Below, piece after piece: positions 32,845-43,300 of a stretch of DNA of 64,000 nt (within the stretch, counting starts at the first letter, position 1; each line of letters starts with the position of its first letter). The position numbers were made by a program, and so were the translations under genes. Below the pieces are notes generated by a model. The model had not been told where the DNA came from. It ran no database searches and worked only from the letters and a program-made list of their open reading frames with translations. The stretch comes from Pseudomonadota bacterium (GTDB lineage Bacteria > Myxococcota_A > UBA9042 > GCA-2863065): the NCBI GenBank assembly GCA_005776725.1, contig SXOO01000163.1, positions 1 through 64,000 of the forward strand, in the 5' to 3' direction.

Positions 32845-35262
32845 GTGCTGCCCTTCGCGCTCGCCGCCCTGTTCGTGGGCGACTGGTGCCGCTCGGCGCC
32901 CGTGGGGGAGGACCTTCCTCCCCCCGCTGAAGAGGGGCGCCTGGCGTCCAAGACGTCATCTGAAAGGCCGCTGCCTTCCGCACCCCCGGCAGAGAGAGGC
33001 ACGGGCCTCCTGGGCACACCGCCGGCGCCAGGCTTCGAGCCCATCCCCCCGGAGCCGGTGCTGGTCGACTTCCCGCTCGACGAGCCTGGGGTTGCCCTCG
33101 CCGCCGCGAAGTCCCGCTTGAGCGTGCACGCGTCCACCCAGGTGATTACGATCCTCACAGCGGAGCAGCTGCGCGACCGTGGGGTGCGCACGCTGTCGGG
33201 CGCGCTGCGCCTCGTGCCCGGATGGGACGGCGACCGGGTGGACTTTTACGGCTGGACGGAGGACGCGCTGGCGCGCGGCCAGGCGCGGACGATGCTCGTG
33301 CTCGTCGACGGCGTGGGTACATTGGAGCCCACGCGGAACCTCCCCCTCTTGGATCATCGCCTGCCTATCGAGGCAGTCCGCCGCATCGAGGTGACCAGCG
33401 GGCCCGGGAGCGTCTTGTGGGGGAGCCACGCGCTGCTGGGCGTGGTCCACGTCATCACGTACGACGCCGAGTCTCACGCGCTCGGGCGCGTCCCGTCCTT
33501 CGCTGCGCGAGCGGGTAGCGATGGCCTCGGCGAGGTGAGCCTGGGCCGCGGATGGCGCTTCAGCGACGCGGTGTCGCTGTTCGTTTCGGCCACCTATCGC
33601 ACAGCTCGGCCGCCCTCCCTGACGCTAGACGCGCCGCGAATCACCGGCCCCACGCCATCACCGGAGCCCGACGGCCCCTCCCAGCTCGCGCAGGCTCAGG
33701 TCGTCACCGCGAGCGGCCGCAGCCACGTCGCCTCGAGCACTGGGCAGCTGAAGATCGGACCGCTGTCGCTGGGCTGGATGGCCAGCCTGTCGCGGGAGGC
33801 GATGGCGATCGGACCGGGCGGCGGCGCCCTGAACGGCACGTACTTCCCATCCTCCGAAGTCCAGGGCGCGGCGGGGCCCCGGGCATGGCCCGACACGCTC
33901 GAGACCCGCCTCCACGACAGCGTCACGCTGCTTTGGCTCCGCTATGGCGCCACGCTCCTTCCGGCGCTCGACCTCACGACGCAGCTGAGTTGGTCGTGGT
34001 GGGAGCTGGACCTCTTGCCCCTCGGTGTATTCCCCACCAGCGCCTACGCTCCGGTGGGCCTCCGAACCGACGTGTCCTCCGACGGCGCGCACCGGCTGGG
34101 CGGCAACCTGGACCTCACCGCGCGGCTCCCGGGCGGCCACCGGCTCGTCACCGGCGGCGAGGTGCAGGCCGACATGGGCTCCGCCGTGCGGATTCGTTCC
34201 TACTGGCCGGGTGGAGCGCTGGCCATCCCCACACCGGGCCCCGGTACGGTGGCCGGCACCACCGGCCGCCGGTGCCCTGACGGCTACGACCATCGCCCTG
34301 ATCTGGATCCCGCGCGCCCCTGCTCGACGCTGCAGACTCAGCTGCCTGAGCGCTCGCGGGCCACGGGGGGCCTCTACGTGCACGACGACTGGCGCGTCAC
34401 CGACGCCTTCGGCCTGTCGGCCGGCGTTCGAGGCCACTTCGACGACAGGGACTCCGCGGTGCTCTTCTCGGCTGGCCTGGTCTACCAGCCGCTGCCGGAG
34501 CTCGCGCTGCGGCTGGGCTACGCGGAGGGGATTCGTCCACCGGACCGGGAGGCGACTGACGGCGTCGCCGGCCTCGTGAGCGGGATCGCGCTGGACGCGG
34601 ACAGCACGCTGCCCTCCGCGAGGAGCCGCGCGGTCGAGGCCGACATCTCGGGTGAATGGATATCCAACGCGCTCCTGCGCCGCGCGAGCTGGCGGGTGTC
34701 GGGCGCCTTTACGCTCCTCGATGACGCGCTTACCCGTCGGGCAGGCCGCTACGACACCTCCGATCGCCATGTCGGGTCGGTGGAGCTCGCCGCCTCCCTC
34801 GAGCTGCGTGGTGGCGCCTCGGCCTTCGCGGCCTACACCTTCTTGCGCGCCCACGACCAGACGCTCGGACGCATGCGCAACGTTCCGGAGCACCTGGCTG
34901 CACTCGGCGGTCGGTGGTCGGGTTGGCGCGGCCTCTTCGGCGTGTCCAGCACCCTCACGATGCGCGGCGCGGTTGAAGACCTGAATCGCGCCAACACCTT
35001 GGACGACGGCCTCTCCAACGCAGTCGGCGACGAGGTGCTCGCCACGGAGCTCGAGGTCACGGAGCTACCGGTGGCCTGGCTGTGGCGGCTGGGGGTCGAG
35101 AGCCGCGGGCTCTTTGGCGCCCTGGATCTGGCGTTCTGGGTGGATGACCTGCTCGACTCGCGCCCCGCCGACCCGGACCTCGACTTCGACGACCGCATCT
35201 TCGCGCGCCCGCAGCCACGCTCGGGCCGGTCGTTCTGGGCAGAAGCGCGGGTGAGCTGGTGA
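32845..35262 (+). CDS. TonB-dependent outer-membrane receptor
   Basis: This 805-residue receptor has a short hydrophobic N-terminus, a Pro-rich spacer (about 20-75), and a plug domain: VITILTAEQLRDRGVRTLSG, RTMLVLVDGV, and IEAVRRIEVTSGPGSVLWGS followed by GVVHVITYDA, the classic plug ending. The remainder is a 22-strand-type beta barrel with many aromatic strand ends, and it closes with SGRSFWAEARVSW. Such receptors import siderophores, cobalamin, sugars or peptides with TonB energy. No TonB, ExbBD or transporter gene is adjacent, so the ligand is unknown. The stop overlaps the next gene as GTGA. Confidence 0.9.
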   Translation: MLPFALAALFVGDWCRSAPVGEDLPPPAEEGRLASKTSSERPLPSAPPAERGTGLLGTPPAPGFEPIPPEPVLVDFPLDEPGVALAAAKSRLSVHASTQVITILTAEQLRDRGVRTLSGALRLVPGWDGDRVDFYGWTEDALARGQARTMLVLVDGVGTLEPTRNLPLLDHRLPIEAVRRIEVTSGPGSVLWGSHALLGVVHVITYDAESHALGRVPSFAARAGSDGLGEVSLGRGWRFSDAVSLFVSATYRTARPPSLTLDAPRITGPTPSPEPDGPSQLAQAQVVTASGRSHVASSTGQLKIGPLSLGWMASLSREAMAIGPGGGALNGTYFPSSEVQGAAGPRAWPDTLETRLHDSVTLLWLRYGATLLPALDLTTQLSWSWWELDLLPLGVFPTSAYAPVGLRTDVSSDGAHRLGGNLDLTARLPGGHRLVTGGEVQADMGSAVRIRSYWPGGALAIPTPGPGTVAGTTGRRCPDGYDHRPDLDPARPCSTLQTQLPERSRATGGLYVHDDWRVTDAFGLSAGVRGHFDDRDSAVLFSAGLVYQPLPELALRLGYAEGIRPPDREATDGVAGLVSGIALDADSTLPSARSRAVEADISGEWISNALLRRASWRVSGAFTLLDDALTRRAGRYDTSDRHVGSVELAASLELRGGASAFAAYTFLRAHDQTLGRMRNVPEHLAALGGRWSGWRGLFGVSSTLTMRGAVEDLNRANTLDDGLSNAVGDEVLATELEVTELPVAWLWRLGVESRGLFGALDLAFWVDDLLDSRPADPDLDFDDRIFARPQPRSGRSFWAEARVSW

Positions 35263-35777
35263 GCGCGACCCGGCTCATTGCGGTGCTCGTCCTCGCGGCG
35301 TGCGAGCCAGTGCGGGTATCGGAGGTGGCGCTCACCCTCTCGGCCAGCACACCTCCCACGAGCGGAGACACCTACGAGCTCTTCGCGACGCTGAACGGGA
35401 GCGCCGTCAGCGTCGCGCGCTTCGAGGTCCGCGTGGTCGATCAGGCCCCGGGTCGCGACACCAGCGCCGGGAAGAAAGCGGCGATCGACCCTGTGGACTT
35501 GGGCCACATCTACGGCTACCTCGACGACGTGGGCGACCAGGGCCTCCCGATCGGGGGGATCCGCTTCGTCGTCCCCATCGACCTCGCCGACGCGGTGGAG
35601 CTATTCCTCACCCTCGAGCCCGCAGGTGACACCGATCCTGTCCCGAGCGCTGGCGCGCTCGCCGAGTGTTCGCTCGCCCCCACCGGCCGCGGCGTGCTGG
35701 GCTGTGTCCTGCGGCGGCCCGGCGACAAGACCTTCACGGTCGGCACCGCGGCCATCGTGCCGCCCGAGGCGCGATGA
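35259..35777 (+). CDS. Small lipoprotein of unknown function
   Basis: This 172-residue protein starts at GTG 35259, overlapping the receptor stop by four bases. MSATRLIAVLVLAAC is a lipoprotein signal. The rest is beta-rich (VALTLSASTPPTSGDTYELF, GIRFVVPIDLADAVELFLTL) with a Cys pair near the end (AECSLAPTGRGVLGC). I recognise no family. Its tight coupling to the receptor upstream and to the FGE-like gene downstream (ATGA) suggests a receptor-associated surface lipoprotein. Confidence 0.75.
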   Translation: MSATRLIAVLVLAACEPVRVSEVALTLSASTPPTSGDTYELFATLNGSAVSVARFEVRVVDQAPGRDTSAGKKAAIDPVDLGHIYGYLDDVGDQGLPIGGIRFVVPIDLADAVELFLTLEPAGDTDPVPSAGALAECSLAPTGRGVLGCVLRRPGDKTFTVGTAAIVPPEAR

Positions 35778-36355
35778 TGTTCGAGCGGTGGCGTGCGCCG
35801 CGAGGCGGCGATCTCCTACCGGTGCCACGTGGCTTCGCGCGCCTGCCCGACGGCGCCCGGCGCTGGGTCTGGGCCTTCGCGCTCGACGCCGCGCCGGTCA
35901 CCAACGGGGCTTTCCGGGCCTTCATGGCAGCCACTGGCTGCGCACGCCCCCCCTGGATGTCGCGGCCCGGCTTTGACGACCCCGAACAACCGGTCGTGGG
36001 AGTCACGCTGGCGGAGGCGCGGGCGTTCGCGCGCTGGGCGCGGAAGCGTCTCCCCACACGGGCGGAGTGGTGGCGCGCCGTCGGCGCGGACGGCCCGCCT
36101 TGGGGGCGCGGTTCGCCGGAGCCCACGCAAGCGATCTTCCGCCGCCCCGCGGGCGCGGCCCCGGCGCCCCGAGCCAACCGGCCCGCCAGCCCGTACGGAC
36201 ACGCCGATCTACATGGCAACGTCTGGGAGTGGGGTGACGACGGGATCTGCCGAGGGGGCTTCTGGGGTTCGCCCTCCCTCGAGGCCGCTCGCCTCGAGCT
36301 CGTGACGCCGGCGGAGACGCGCAGCGCCGGGATCGGGCTGAGGTGCGCCCGCTGA
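35774..36355 (+). CDS. Short FGE-sulfatase (SUMF1-like) domain protein lacking catalytic cysteines
   Basis: This 193-residue protein starts at ATG 35774, overlapping the lipoprotein stop. The formylglycine-generating-enzyme fold is recognisable: DAAPVTNGAFRAFMAATG, VVGVTLAEARAFARWARKRL, LPTRAEWWRAV, DLHGNVWEWGDDGICRGGFW and GIGLRC. It is shorter than true FGE and lacks the active-site Cys pair after the RGG[SF] motif, where the sequence reads RGGFWGSPSLEAARLEL. It is therefore unlikely to oxidise sulfatase cysteines and may act as a binding or structural module. There is no signal peptide and no sulfatase gene nearby. It is third in the receptor-lipoprotein-FGE-like operon. Confidence 0.82.
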   Translation: MMFERWRAPRGGDLLPVPRGFARLPDGARRWVWAFALDAAPVTNGAFRAFMAATGCARPPWMSRPGFDDPEQPVVGVTLAEARAFARWARKRLPTRAEWWRAVGADGPPWGRGSPEPTQAIFRRPAGAAPAPRANRPASPYGHADLHGNVWEWGDDGICRGGFWGSPSLEAARLELVTPAETRSAGIGLRCAR

Positions 36356-36397
36356 GGCCGGTCTCCCGCGCTCGCGACGTGCGGGCAGCACCGTCGT

Positions 36398-36413
36398 GGC
36401 CGGGGTTCCGGCC
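36398..36413. terminator. Hairpin between convergent genes
   Basis: GGCCGG, loop GGTT, CCGGCC forms a six-base perfect stem just after the convergent ends of the FGE-like gene and the minus-strand membrane protein gene (stop at 36420). It has no T-run. The position suggests termination for both directions. Confidence 0.4.
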
Positions 36414-36419
36414 GCCCGG

Positions 36420-37355
36420 CTACGCGGCCTCGAGTGGGCGCGTCGGAAAGGTGTAACGGCGTCCACTCGTGAGCGTGACCATGGCCATCGGGACCACCCT
36501 CCCCGACCCGTCTGGGCCGTCCACCAGCCGAACCTCGGCAAGGCCGTCGCCCGACGTGAGCGCCCGGTAGAGCGTCGTGCCCTCGAACGGCCGAGCCCCC
36601 CACGCCGCGAGAGCGACGCCAAACACGAGCGCGCACCCGAAGATGCCGGCGAGCCAAGCACGCTCGGTCCCAGAGGCGGCGGCGAGGACCAAGACCAGCC
36701 CGAGCACGCCGACAGCTCCGAGCACTGCGCCCAGCCACACGAGGAGGCTGCGGCCAGGGCGGAGCGCGGCGCGCGCGTAGGGCACCAGCCATGCGGTGTC
36801 GCGCTCCGGAGCACGGACGCGCAAGGCTTCGTCTCTCGGAGGGGTCCGCAGCGTGCGTGGATCCGCGTCGAACCCGCGCTGTGCCTCTGCTGAGTAGCCG
36901 ATGGTGGCGGTCGGAAACGACGCGGAGGCCAGCTCTACCCACGCATCGGAGGTCGAGGGTCGCACAGCGACCTCGAGCGTCACCCGGTCGAAGAAGCAGA
37001 AAACGAGAGATGCCTGCCGCGCCGAGGCCGCGCCCACGCGCGCGAAGACCCACACGACGTCCGCCTCGCGGACGGAGAGGGTGTTCAGCGCCGTGGAGCG
37101 CCCACCGAGCCACCACAAGAAGCTGCCGAGGAGCGCCGCCAGCGCGATCGCGCCAACGCCCACTGGGAGTAAGCCACCGTGTCCGATGACGAGGTAGAGG
37201 CCCAAGAAGGCCGCGCCCACGAGCACCAAAGCCCACGCCTCGCGAGCGTCCCGGCGACGGGTCGCGGCGAGCTCTGCGCGCAACTGGAAGATGAAGGCCG
37301 ACTCTCGCGCTGGAGCGTTCGACTCCGCGGCCCCGCGATGTGCCTTGGGCGGCAC
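36420..37355 (-). CDS. Membrane protein of unknown function (four predicted membrane segments)
   Basis: This 311-residue protein starts at GTG 37355. Two hydrophobic segments (AWALVLVGAAFLGLYLVI and VGVGAIALAALLGSFLWWL) precede a soluble domain of about 110 residues (LNTLSVREADVVWVFARVG, ASLVFCFFDRVTLEVAV). Two more segments follow (LLVWLGAVLGAVGVLGLVLVL and WLAGIFGCALVFGVALAAW) and a beta-rich tail ending TLTSGRRYTFPTRPLEAA. The layout recalls DUF3592-like proteins but I do not assign it. It begins 15 bases after the stop of the giant MopE/LamG gene, so it may be cotranscribed. No clear ribosome-binding site is seen, so the start is uncertain. Confidence 0.7.
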   Translation of the reverse strand: MPPKAHRGAAESNAPARESAFIFQLRAELAATRRRDAREAWALVLVGAAFLGLYLVIGHGGLLPVGVGAIALAALLGSFLWWLGGRSTALNTLSVREADVVWVFARVGAASARQASLVFCFFDRVTLEVAVRPSTSDAWVELASASFPTATIGYSAEAQRGFDADPRTLRTPPRDEALRVRAPERDTAWLVPYARAALRPGRSLLVWLGAVLGAVGVLGLVLVLAAASGTERAWLAGIFGCALVFGVALAAWGARPFEGTTLYRALTSGDGLAEVRLVDGPDGSGRVVPMAMVTLTSGRRYTFPTRPLEAA

Positions 37356-37370
37356 TCGGCTCGGCTCAGC

Positions 37371-40300
37371 TCAGTCTAGGTAGCAGCGATAGCCGCCGCC
37401 CTGATTCGCCGCGCACAGACACGCGCCGGCGCTGCACCCAGCCTCGAACATGCAGATATCCCCGGGCTGCTCGTCCTTGTGGCCGTCGCAGTCGTCATCG
37501 ACGCCGTTGCAGAGCTCGTCGATCGGTGTGACCAAGCCCACGCACGCGCCGAGCGTGCCGGTGCCGTCGCAGGTGCGCGTGCCCTTCTTGCACGCCCCGA
37601 CTCCGGCGGTGCCCGGGTAGGCGGGGTCGTAACACTCCACGACGATCGGGGTCCCCGCCGGGGTGTCGTCGATGGCCCCGTTGCAGTCGTTGTCGACGCC
37701 ATCGCACAGCTCGGTGGAGGGTAGCTGGTTCGCCGCGCACACCGTGAACACGCCGCCTGAACACACCTGGGTCCCGATCGCGCATTCGCCCACGAGCCCA
37801 GGCGCAACGGACGGCAAGCAGACGGCAACGATCGCCTTGCCGGACGAGTCCTCGTCCGTCATGCCGTCGCAGTCGTCGTCGACACCGTTACAGGTCTCGG
37901 GCTGGCCGTCGGCGGAGCACCCACTGACCACCCCGTCCTGGCATACCTCGAAGCCGTTGCCGCACACGCCGGTGCAGGGGACTGGGACCACGTCATCCAC
38001 GGCGCCGTTGCAGTTCTCGTCGAGCCCGTCACAGACCTCGGCGATGGGCACCGGCGCGTTGCAGACGAAGAGCCCGCCGGTGCAGGTGTCGGTGCCGACG
38101 CCGCAGACTGTAGCGCACGGCTTCGAGACGTTCTCGTCGGACTCGCCATCGCAGTCGTCGTCGATGTTGTTGCAGACCTCGGCCACGCCGAAGATGGGCG
38201 TGGCGTTGCACTCGACGGCCTGACCCACGGCGCTCCCGGTGCAGACATAGGTCCCCGCGCTGTAACACGCGCCGGTGCCGGTGGAGCACGGCGTGCCCTT
38301 CAGCGGGAAGTCCTCGTCTTGCTGCCCATCGCAGTCGTTGTCTTTCTCGTCGCATGTCTCGCTCACCGGGGTGAACGAACACGTCCCGTACTTGCCCAGC
38401 GCACACTCGCGGAAGCCGCCGACCTTCTCGTTGCAGTCCAGGTTGCAGGCGATCGCAGGCGCATCGTCGTCTGTGCTGCCGTTGCAGTCGTCGTCGATCC
38501 CATTACACGACTCGGCCGTGAGCCGATCGAGCGCGCCGCGGAGCGCCGCGTCGAAGTCGGTCTGAGAGAAGCCCGCCTGGAAGTAGACCGGGTCCGACAC
38601 CAAGGTGCGCGGCCGCGCGAGGCCGCCAGCAACCGCGTAGTCCGAGAGCTCCGCCCGGGTCGCGGTTGAGTCGAACGCCACGACCACTGTCTTCACGCCC
38701 TCCCCATGGAGCAGGCTGAGCGGCGCCTGGGGCTCGCCAGAGCAGCTCTCGACACCGTCGGTGATCAAGAGGACGAACTTGTTGCCCGCAGTGGCCTTGG
38801 CACCGGGCGTCTGGTAGGCGGCATACGCCTCGGTGGCCGCGCTGTCGATCGGCGATTGCCCGAACGGCGCGAGCCCGGTGAGGTAGGTCTGCACCACGTC
38901 GCTCGAGGAGTGGAAGTCCACGTCGAGGCCGGGGTCTACGTCACAGCTCCCGAGGGCGCCGTCGGAGGGGAACACCTTGAGACCCAGGTTGAGGCGCTCG
39001 TCGTAGTCCGGCAGCACGTTCTGCAGACCGAGCCGCAGAGTGTCCCAGCGCGTGAGCCCCGCCGTCGTATTGGTCGCCATGGAGAGTGAGCGATCCACCA
39101 GCACGACCAGGCTGGTCTGGCTGCGCTTGCACTCGCTGCAGATCTGGCTCTCGACACACTTCGCGTTGACGCAGGTGCCGGCGTAACACCCGTTGCCGGT
39201 GTCGCATTGGGCGTGGTTGAAGCAGCACCCGGTCTCGACCCTGATCTGGTCGATGTAGACGCCCTCGTACTCGTTGAAGTACGCGTCGCCCGAGTCGAAC
39301 TCGAAATTCAGCCTGACATTCCGCCCAGCGTAGTCCGAGAGATCAACTACCCCCTGCTTGAAGCTCCCCTCGGTGTCGTTGCCGAGCTGGTACATCGAGT
39401 CCCAGACCTCGAAGGTCTCGGAGGTGTCCTCGTCGGTCACGCGAACGAACAGCGTGTCGTAGCGATCCGACCCGGTATAGCCCTCGGTCTGCATGCGCAC
39501 TTGGAACGTGAGCAGGTATCGCGAGCCGGTCGGCAAGGCGATTAGCGGGCTCGTCGCGCGCCCGGCGACTCGAGCTCCCGGCACCTGATACGTGCGCGTG
39601 GCCGGGTCGCCGAAGTAGAGCGCATTGGGCGTCGTGGCGGCAGCGGCGGAGTCCACGCCCCAAGTGAGCCCGCCCCCGACGAGCTCCGTGACCGTGTACC
39701 CGCTGAAGTCCGCAACGCCGCCATCGAAGTTGGCGATGTGCACGTACTTGCTCCACTCGGTGGTGCTGACGGTGGGGGCACAGACCTGGCACCCGTTGCT
39801 CGGATTCACCGTGCCCGCCTCGTAGCAGGCGCCCGCGACGAGGCAGTACCCGGGGAGCACCGCCACGAGCGCCGTCCCGCCGGAACAGCTGTCTGCGGTA
39901 CAGATGAGCCCGTCATCCTTGACGTTCGTGTCGTCGACCGTCTGGAGAATCCCGCCACCCTGACAGATGGCGCGCCGACAGACCTCACCGTGCACCGCTT
40001 GATCGAGCACGTTCGAGTTGTCGGGGAAGAACGAACAGCCGCCATTCGCGGCAGTCACTGCCGTGCAGGAGTCGTCCGTGCAGGGGTTGAGGTCGTCACA
40101 CAGGGCGTCGTTCTTGATGCTGGAGGCCACTCCACCGGTGCAGGAGTCCGCAGTGCACGAGTAGGGGTCCTTGTACTGCTCGTCGGCGGCTCCGCTGCAG
40201 TTCTGGTCGAGGCCGTCGCACTCAGCGTCCGTCGCAGCAGGGACCACGTCCCCGATGCAGGCCCCGAAGACGCCCGCTGCGCACTTGCGGGTGCCGTACT

Positions 40301-43300
40301 TGCACGGACCCACGCCGACGGTCCCGCCGGGGCCCGTGTAGCAGTTCTCCGTCACTGCCGACCCGTCCGACTTCTCATCGGTGAGCCCATCGCAGTCGGT
40401 GTCTTTGTTGTCGCAGGCCTCACCCTTCACCTGGGACACCGTGCCGCCGGGGCCCGTAGAGCACACGGCCTTCGTGACCGAGCCGCACTCCACTACACCG
40501 CCGCCGCACTCCCCCGGAGGGTCGCAAGGGAAGCCCACGCCGATCCCGTTGTAAGCGAAGTCCTCGTCCGTCGTGCCGTCGCAGTCGTCGTCGAGGGAGT
40601 TGCACACCTCCGTCTTCGCGCCGCCGACCTCATTGACGCACTCGACATTCAGGTTGTCGGCGCGGCAGGTATACGTACCCGTCTTGCAGGCGTCCCCATC
40701 TGCGCCGTCGCAGGCCGCGCCCACCGCCCCGGTGAGGCCATTGTCGGCGACGAGGTCACAGTCGTTGTCGAGGCCATCGCAGAACTCGCGGTTCGCATAG
40801 GTCGCCTCGAGGCTGGCCGCCGCGAGCTCGCAGAGGCGCGCCGGCAAGGGGGTGTGGTCGTAGATCGCCACCTCGTCGATGGCGCCCTTGAAGTAGTCGG
40901 AGAGGCCCGGCGCGCGGCCAAAGGTGAAGTCGCCGACCGCCGTGTTGGCTTCGAGCGCGGCCGTCTCGGAGAGGGCACATCCGGCATACACCCTGAGCCC
41001 ATCGGCCTTGCCGGGCTCCATCACCACGGCCAGGTGTGTCCACGTGCCCGCCGGGACCGTGGCCGACACCGTCTTCTGCACGCCGTTGTCGGTGTGGTAG
41101 TGCGTGAACACGCCAGCAGACCAGTACCCGCCGAAGTGGAACGACGCCGCGGTCCCCTGCCCATAGAGATAGCCGCCACCCGAGGGCTTTACCCACAGGC
41201 TGATCGTGCGCTTGCCGCCCACAGCCACGGGCGCCTTGGCGCCGCCGCCGTTGCCCGCGAGCTCGAGGCAGGCGCTGAAGCGGCCGGTGCCCCAGAGCGT
41301 GTTGTTCAGGGAGAGATCATGGTTGCCCGCCGTGCTCGCGGTGTCGATCGCGGAGGAGCCCGAGCCCTCGTCGAAGCGCCAGAGGTTGATCGGTCCCTCC
41401 CGCAGGCAGACCAGCTGACCGCCGGTCTCGTCGCATCCCTGAACGCCCTCGAGGCACGCGTCGGCGTCCGGCCCGTCACACGGGTCGCCCGCGCCGGCGA
41501 AGCCCTCATCGGTTTGGCCGTCGCAATCGTCGTCGGCGAGGTTGCAGGTCTCGACGCGGTCCACTTCCGACTCGGTGCCGCAGACCACCGTGAGACCGCT
41601 GGCCGCGCAGGAGTCGACTCCGTTCTTGCAGAGGTCGCTGTCCGGACCATCGCAGGCCTGATCCTTCGTGGGGAAATCCTCGTCCGTCACGCTGTCGCAG
41701 TCGTCGTCCGTGCCGTCGCACGTGTCGAGCAGGAGGCCGCGCGACTGGTGGTACAGCCGCTCGATCTCGAGCGCGGACAGCGCGCGCCGGTAGACGCGAA
41801 CGTCGTCGATGTCGCCGCCGAAGGTGGAGAAATCGAGGTTCGCGTCACCGCCGACCATGAGCGGCTCGTTGGGCTGCGGGTTCGCGATGGTGAAGCCGTC
41901 GAACGTGAAGGTGCCCTTGAGCACGCCGTTCGCGTAGAACGTGGCGGCGCCCTGCTTGAAGACCGCCGTCACGAAGCTCCACTGCCCCGTGACCAGGAAG
42001 CTCCCGCACGCCGTGGACCCGTTGCAGACGACGGTGCGCGGCAGTAGCGTGGTCTCGGAGGTGCGCAACCGCAGGAACAGGCCGTCGTCGTCGCGACCGA
42101 AGGCCCACGACCGACCCAGGACCGCGCCGGCCTGATGCTGGCTGACGATGCTCGCGAGCCCCGTCACGCCGTCTGGCCGGATCCACGCGGCGAAGGACGC
42201 CTCCTTCTGGCCGCCCAGCACGTTGTGATAGGAGCCCTTGGCGGCCGCCGAGACCGCCGCATCGAACGCGCGCGCCGACGAGCCGGCCACGCCGGGCGTC
42301 ATCGAGACCCCAGCGCCGGACACGACGTCCACACCCAGGGTGCCTGAGTCGCGTAGGCGGGCGCCGCCGTCGTCGAGCGAGTACCAGAGCGCGGCGTCGC
42401 CGTCGGAGCAGCGGACACCGCTCTGGTCACCGGTGCAGACCTTCTTGCCGGTGGCGCAGAGATCGCCGTCTGGGCCATCGCAGGCCGCGGTTAGGCCGAG
42501 ACCCTCGTCCACCTCGCCGTCACAGTCGTTGTCGACGTCGTCGCAGAACTCCACCGCATCCCCGGTGGGTCCACGCTTCACCAGGTCGTTCAGCTCGGCC
42601 GCTGTGAGGGCACGCGGGTAAGCAAGCACGTCGTCGAGGGAGCCGTGGAACGACGCCCCGAGCGCCGGACCCGTCGAGCCCACCGTGAAGCGCTCGCCGG
42701 GCATACGTCCACCGGTTGCCGTCCCGCCTATGGTGCTGCGCTTCACCAGCTCGCCATCGACGTAGAGGTCGACCTGGCCTGCCGAGAAGGTGGCCGCCAC
42801 GTGGTGCCACGCGCCCGAGGAGACGGCCGCCGTGCATCCGGCGACGCCAGCGGTGCAGAGCACGCGGGTGGCGACCGCGTCGCCGTCCAGCCGGACCCCC
42901 AGGCCCACGCCAGTCCCGTCGAGGAAGAGGTTCACCTGCTCCGTGGTGTCGCTGGCGACCGCCACGACCGTCTGCTGTTGCCCCGCCGCGAAGGGGCCCT
43001 GGTGGTAGACCCAGGCAGCCACCGTGAAGCTCGGGAGGCTATCGAAGGGCGCCAGGCTCGCTCCGCCCGCGATCCGGCCGGGCGCCGAGAACTCGACCGC
43101 GGTCCCGTACTTCCCGGTGACCCCGAAGGTCGCGTTCGTGAGCGTCCCCACGGTCTCCGCGTGGCGGCTGGAGTCCGCGGCCACAGTGCTACTGGCGGCG
43201 TCGTCCAGGCGTAGCCAGAGCCGCGCCCCCACCTCGTCGCACGCCACCTTGCCCGCGGCGAGGTCGCAGTAGCTGACCCCGTCGCTGCACGTGTCGCTGT

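Noticed and set aside
35774..36355. Assignment as a true formylglycine-generating enzyme
   Set aside because: The active-site cysteine pair after the RGG motif is absent and no sulfatase gene is nearby.
39738..42047. Long plus-strand open frame inside the giant MopE/LamG gene
   Set aside because: It is antisense to a repeat-rich gene with recognisable domains; its translation shows only mirrored repeats such as VAVVVEA and no family signature.
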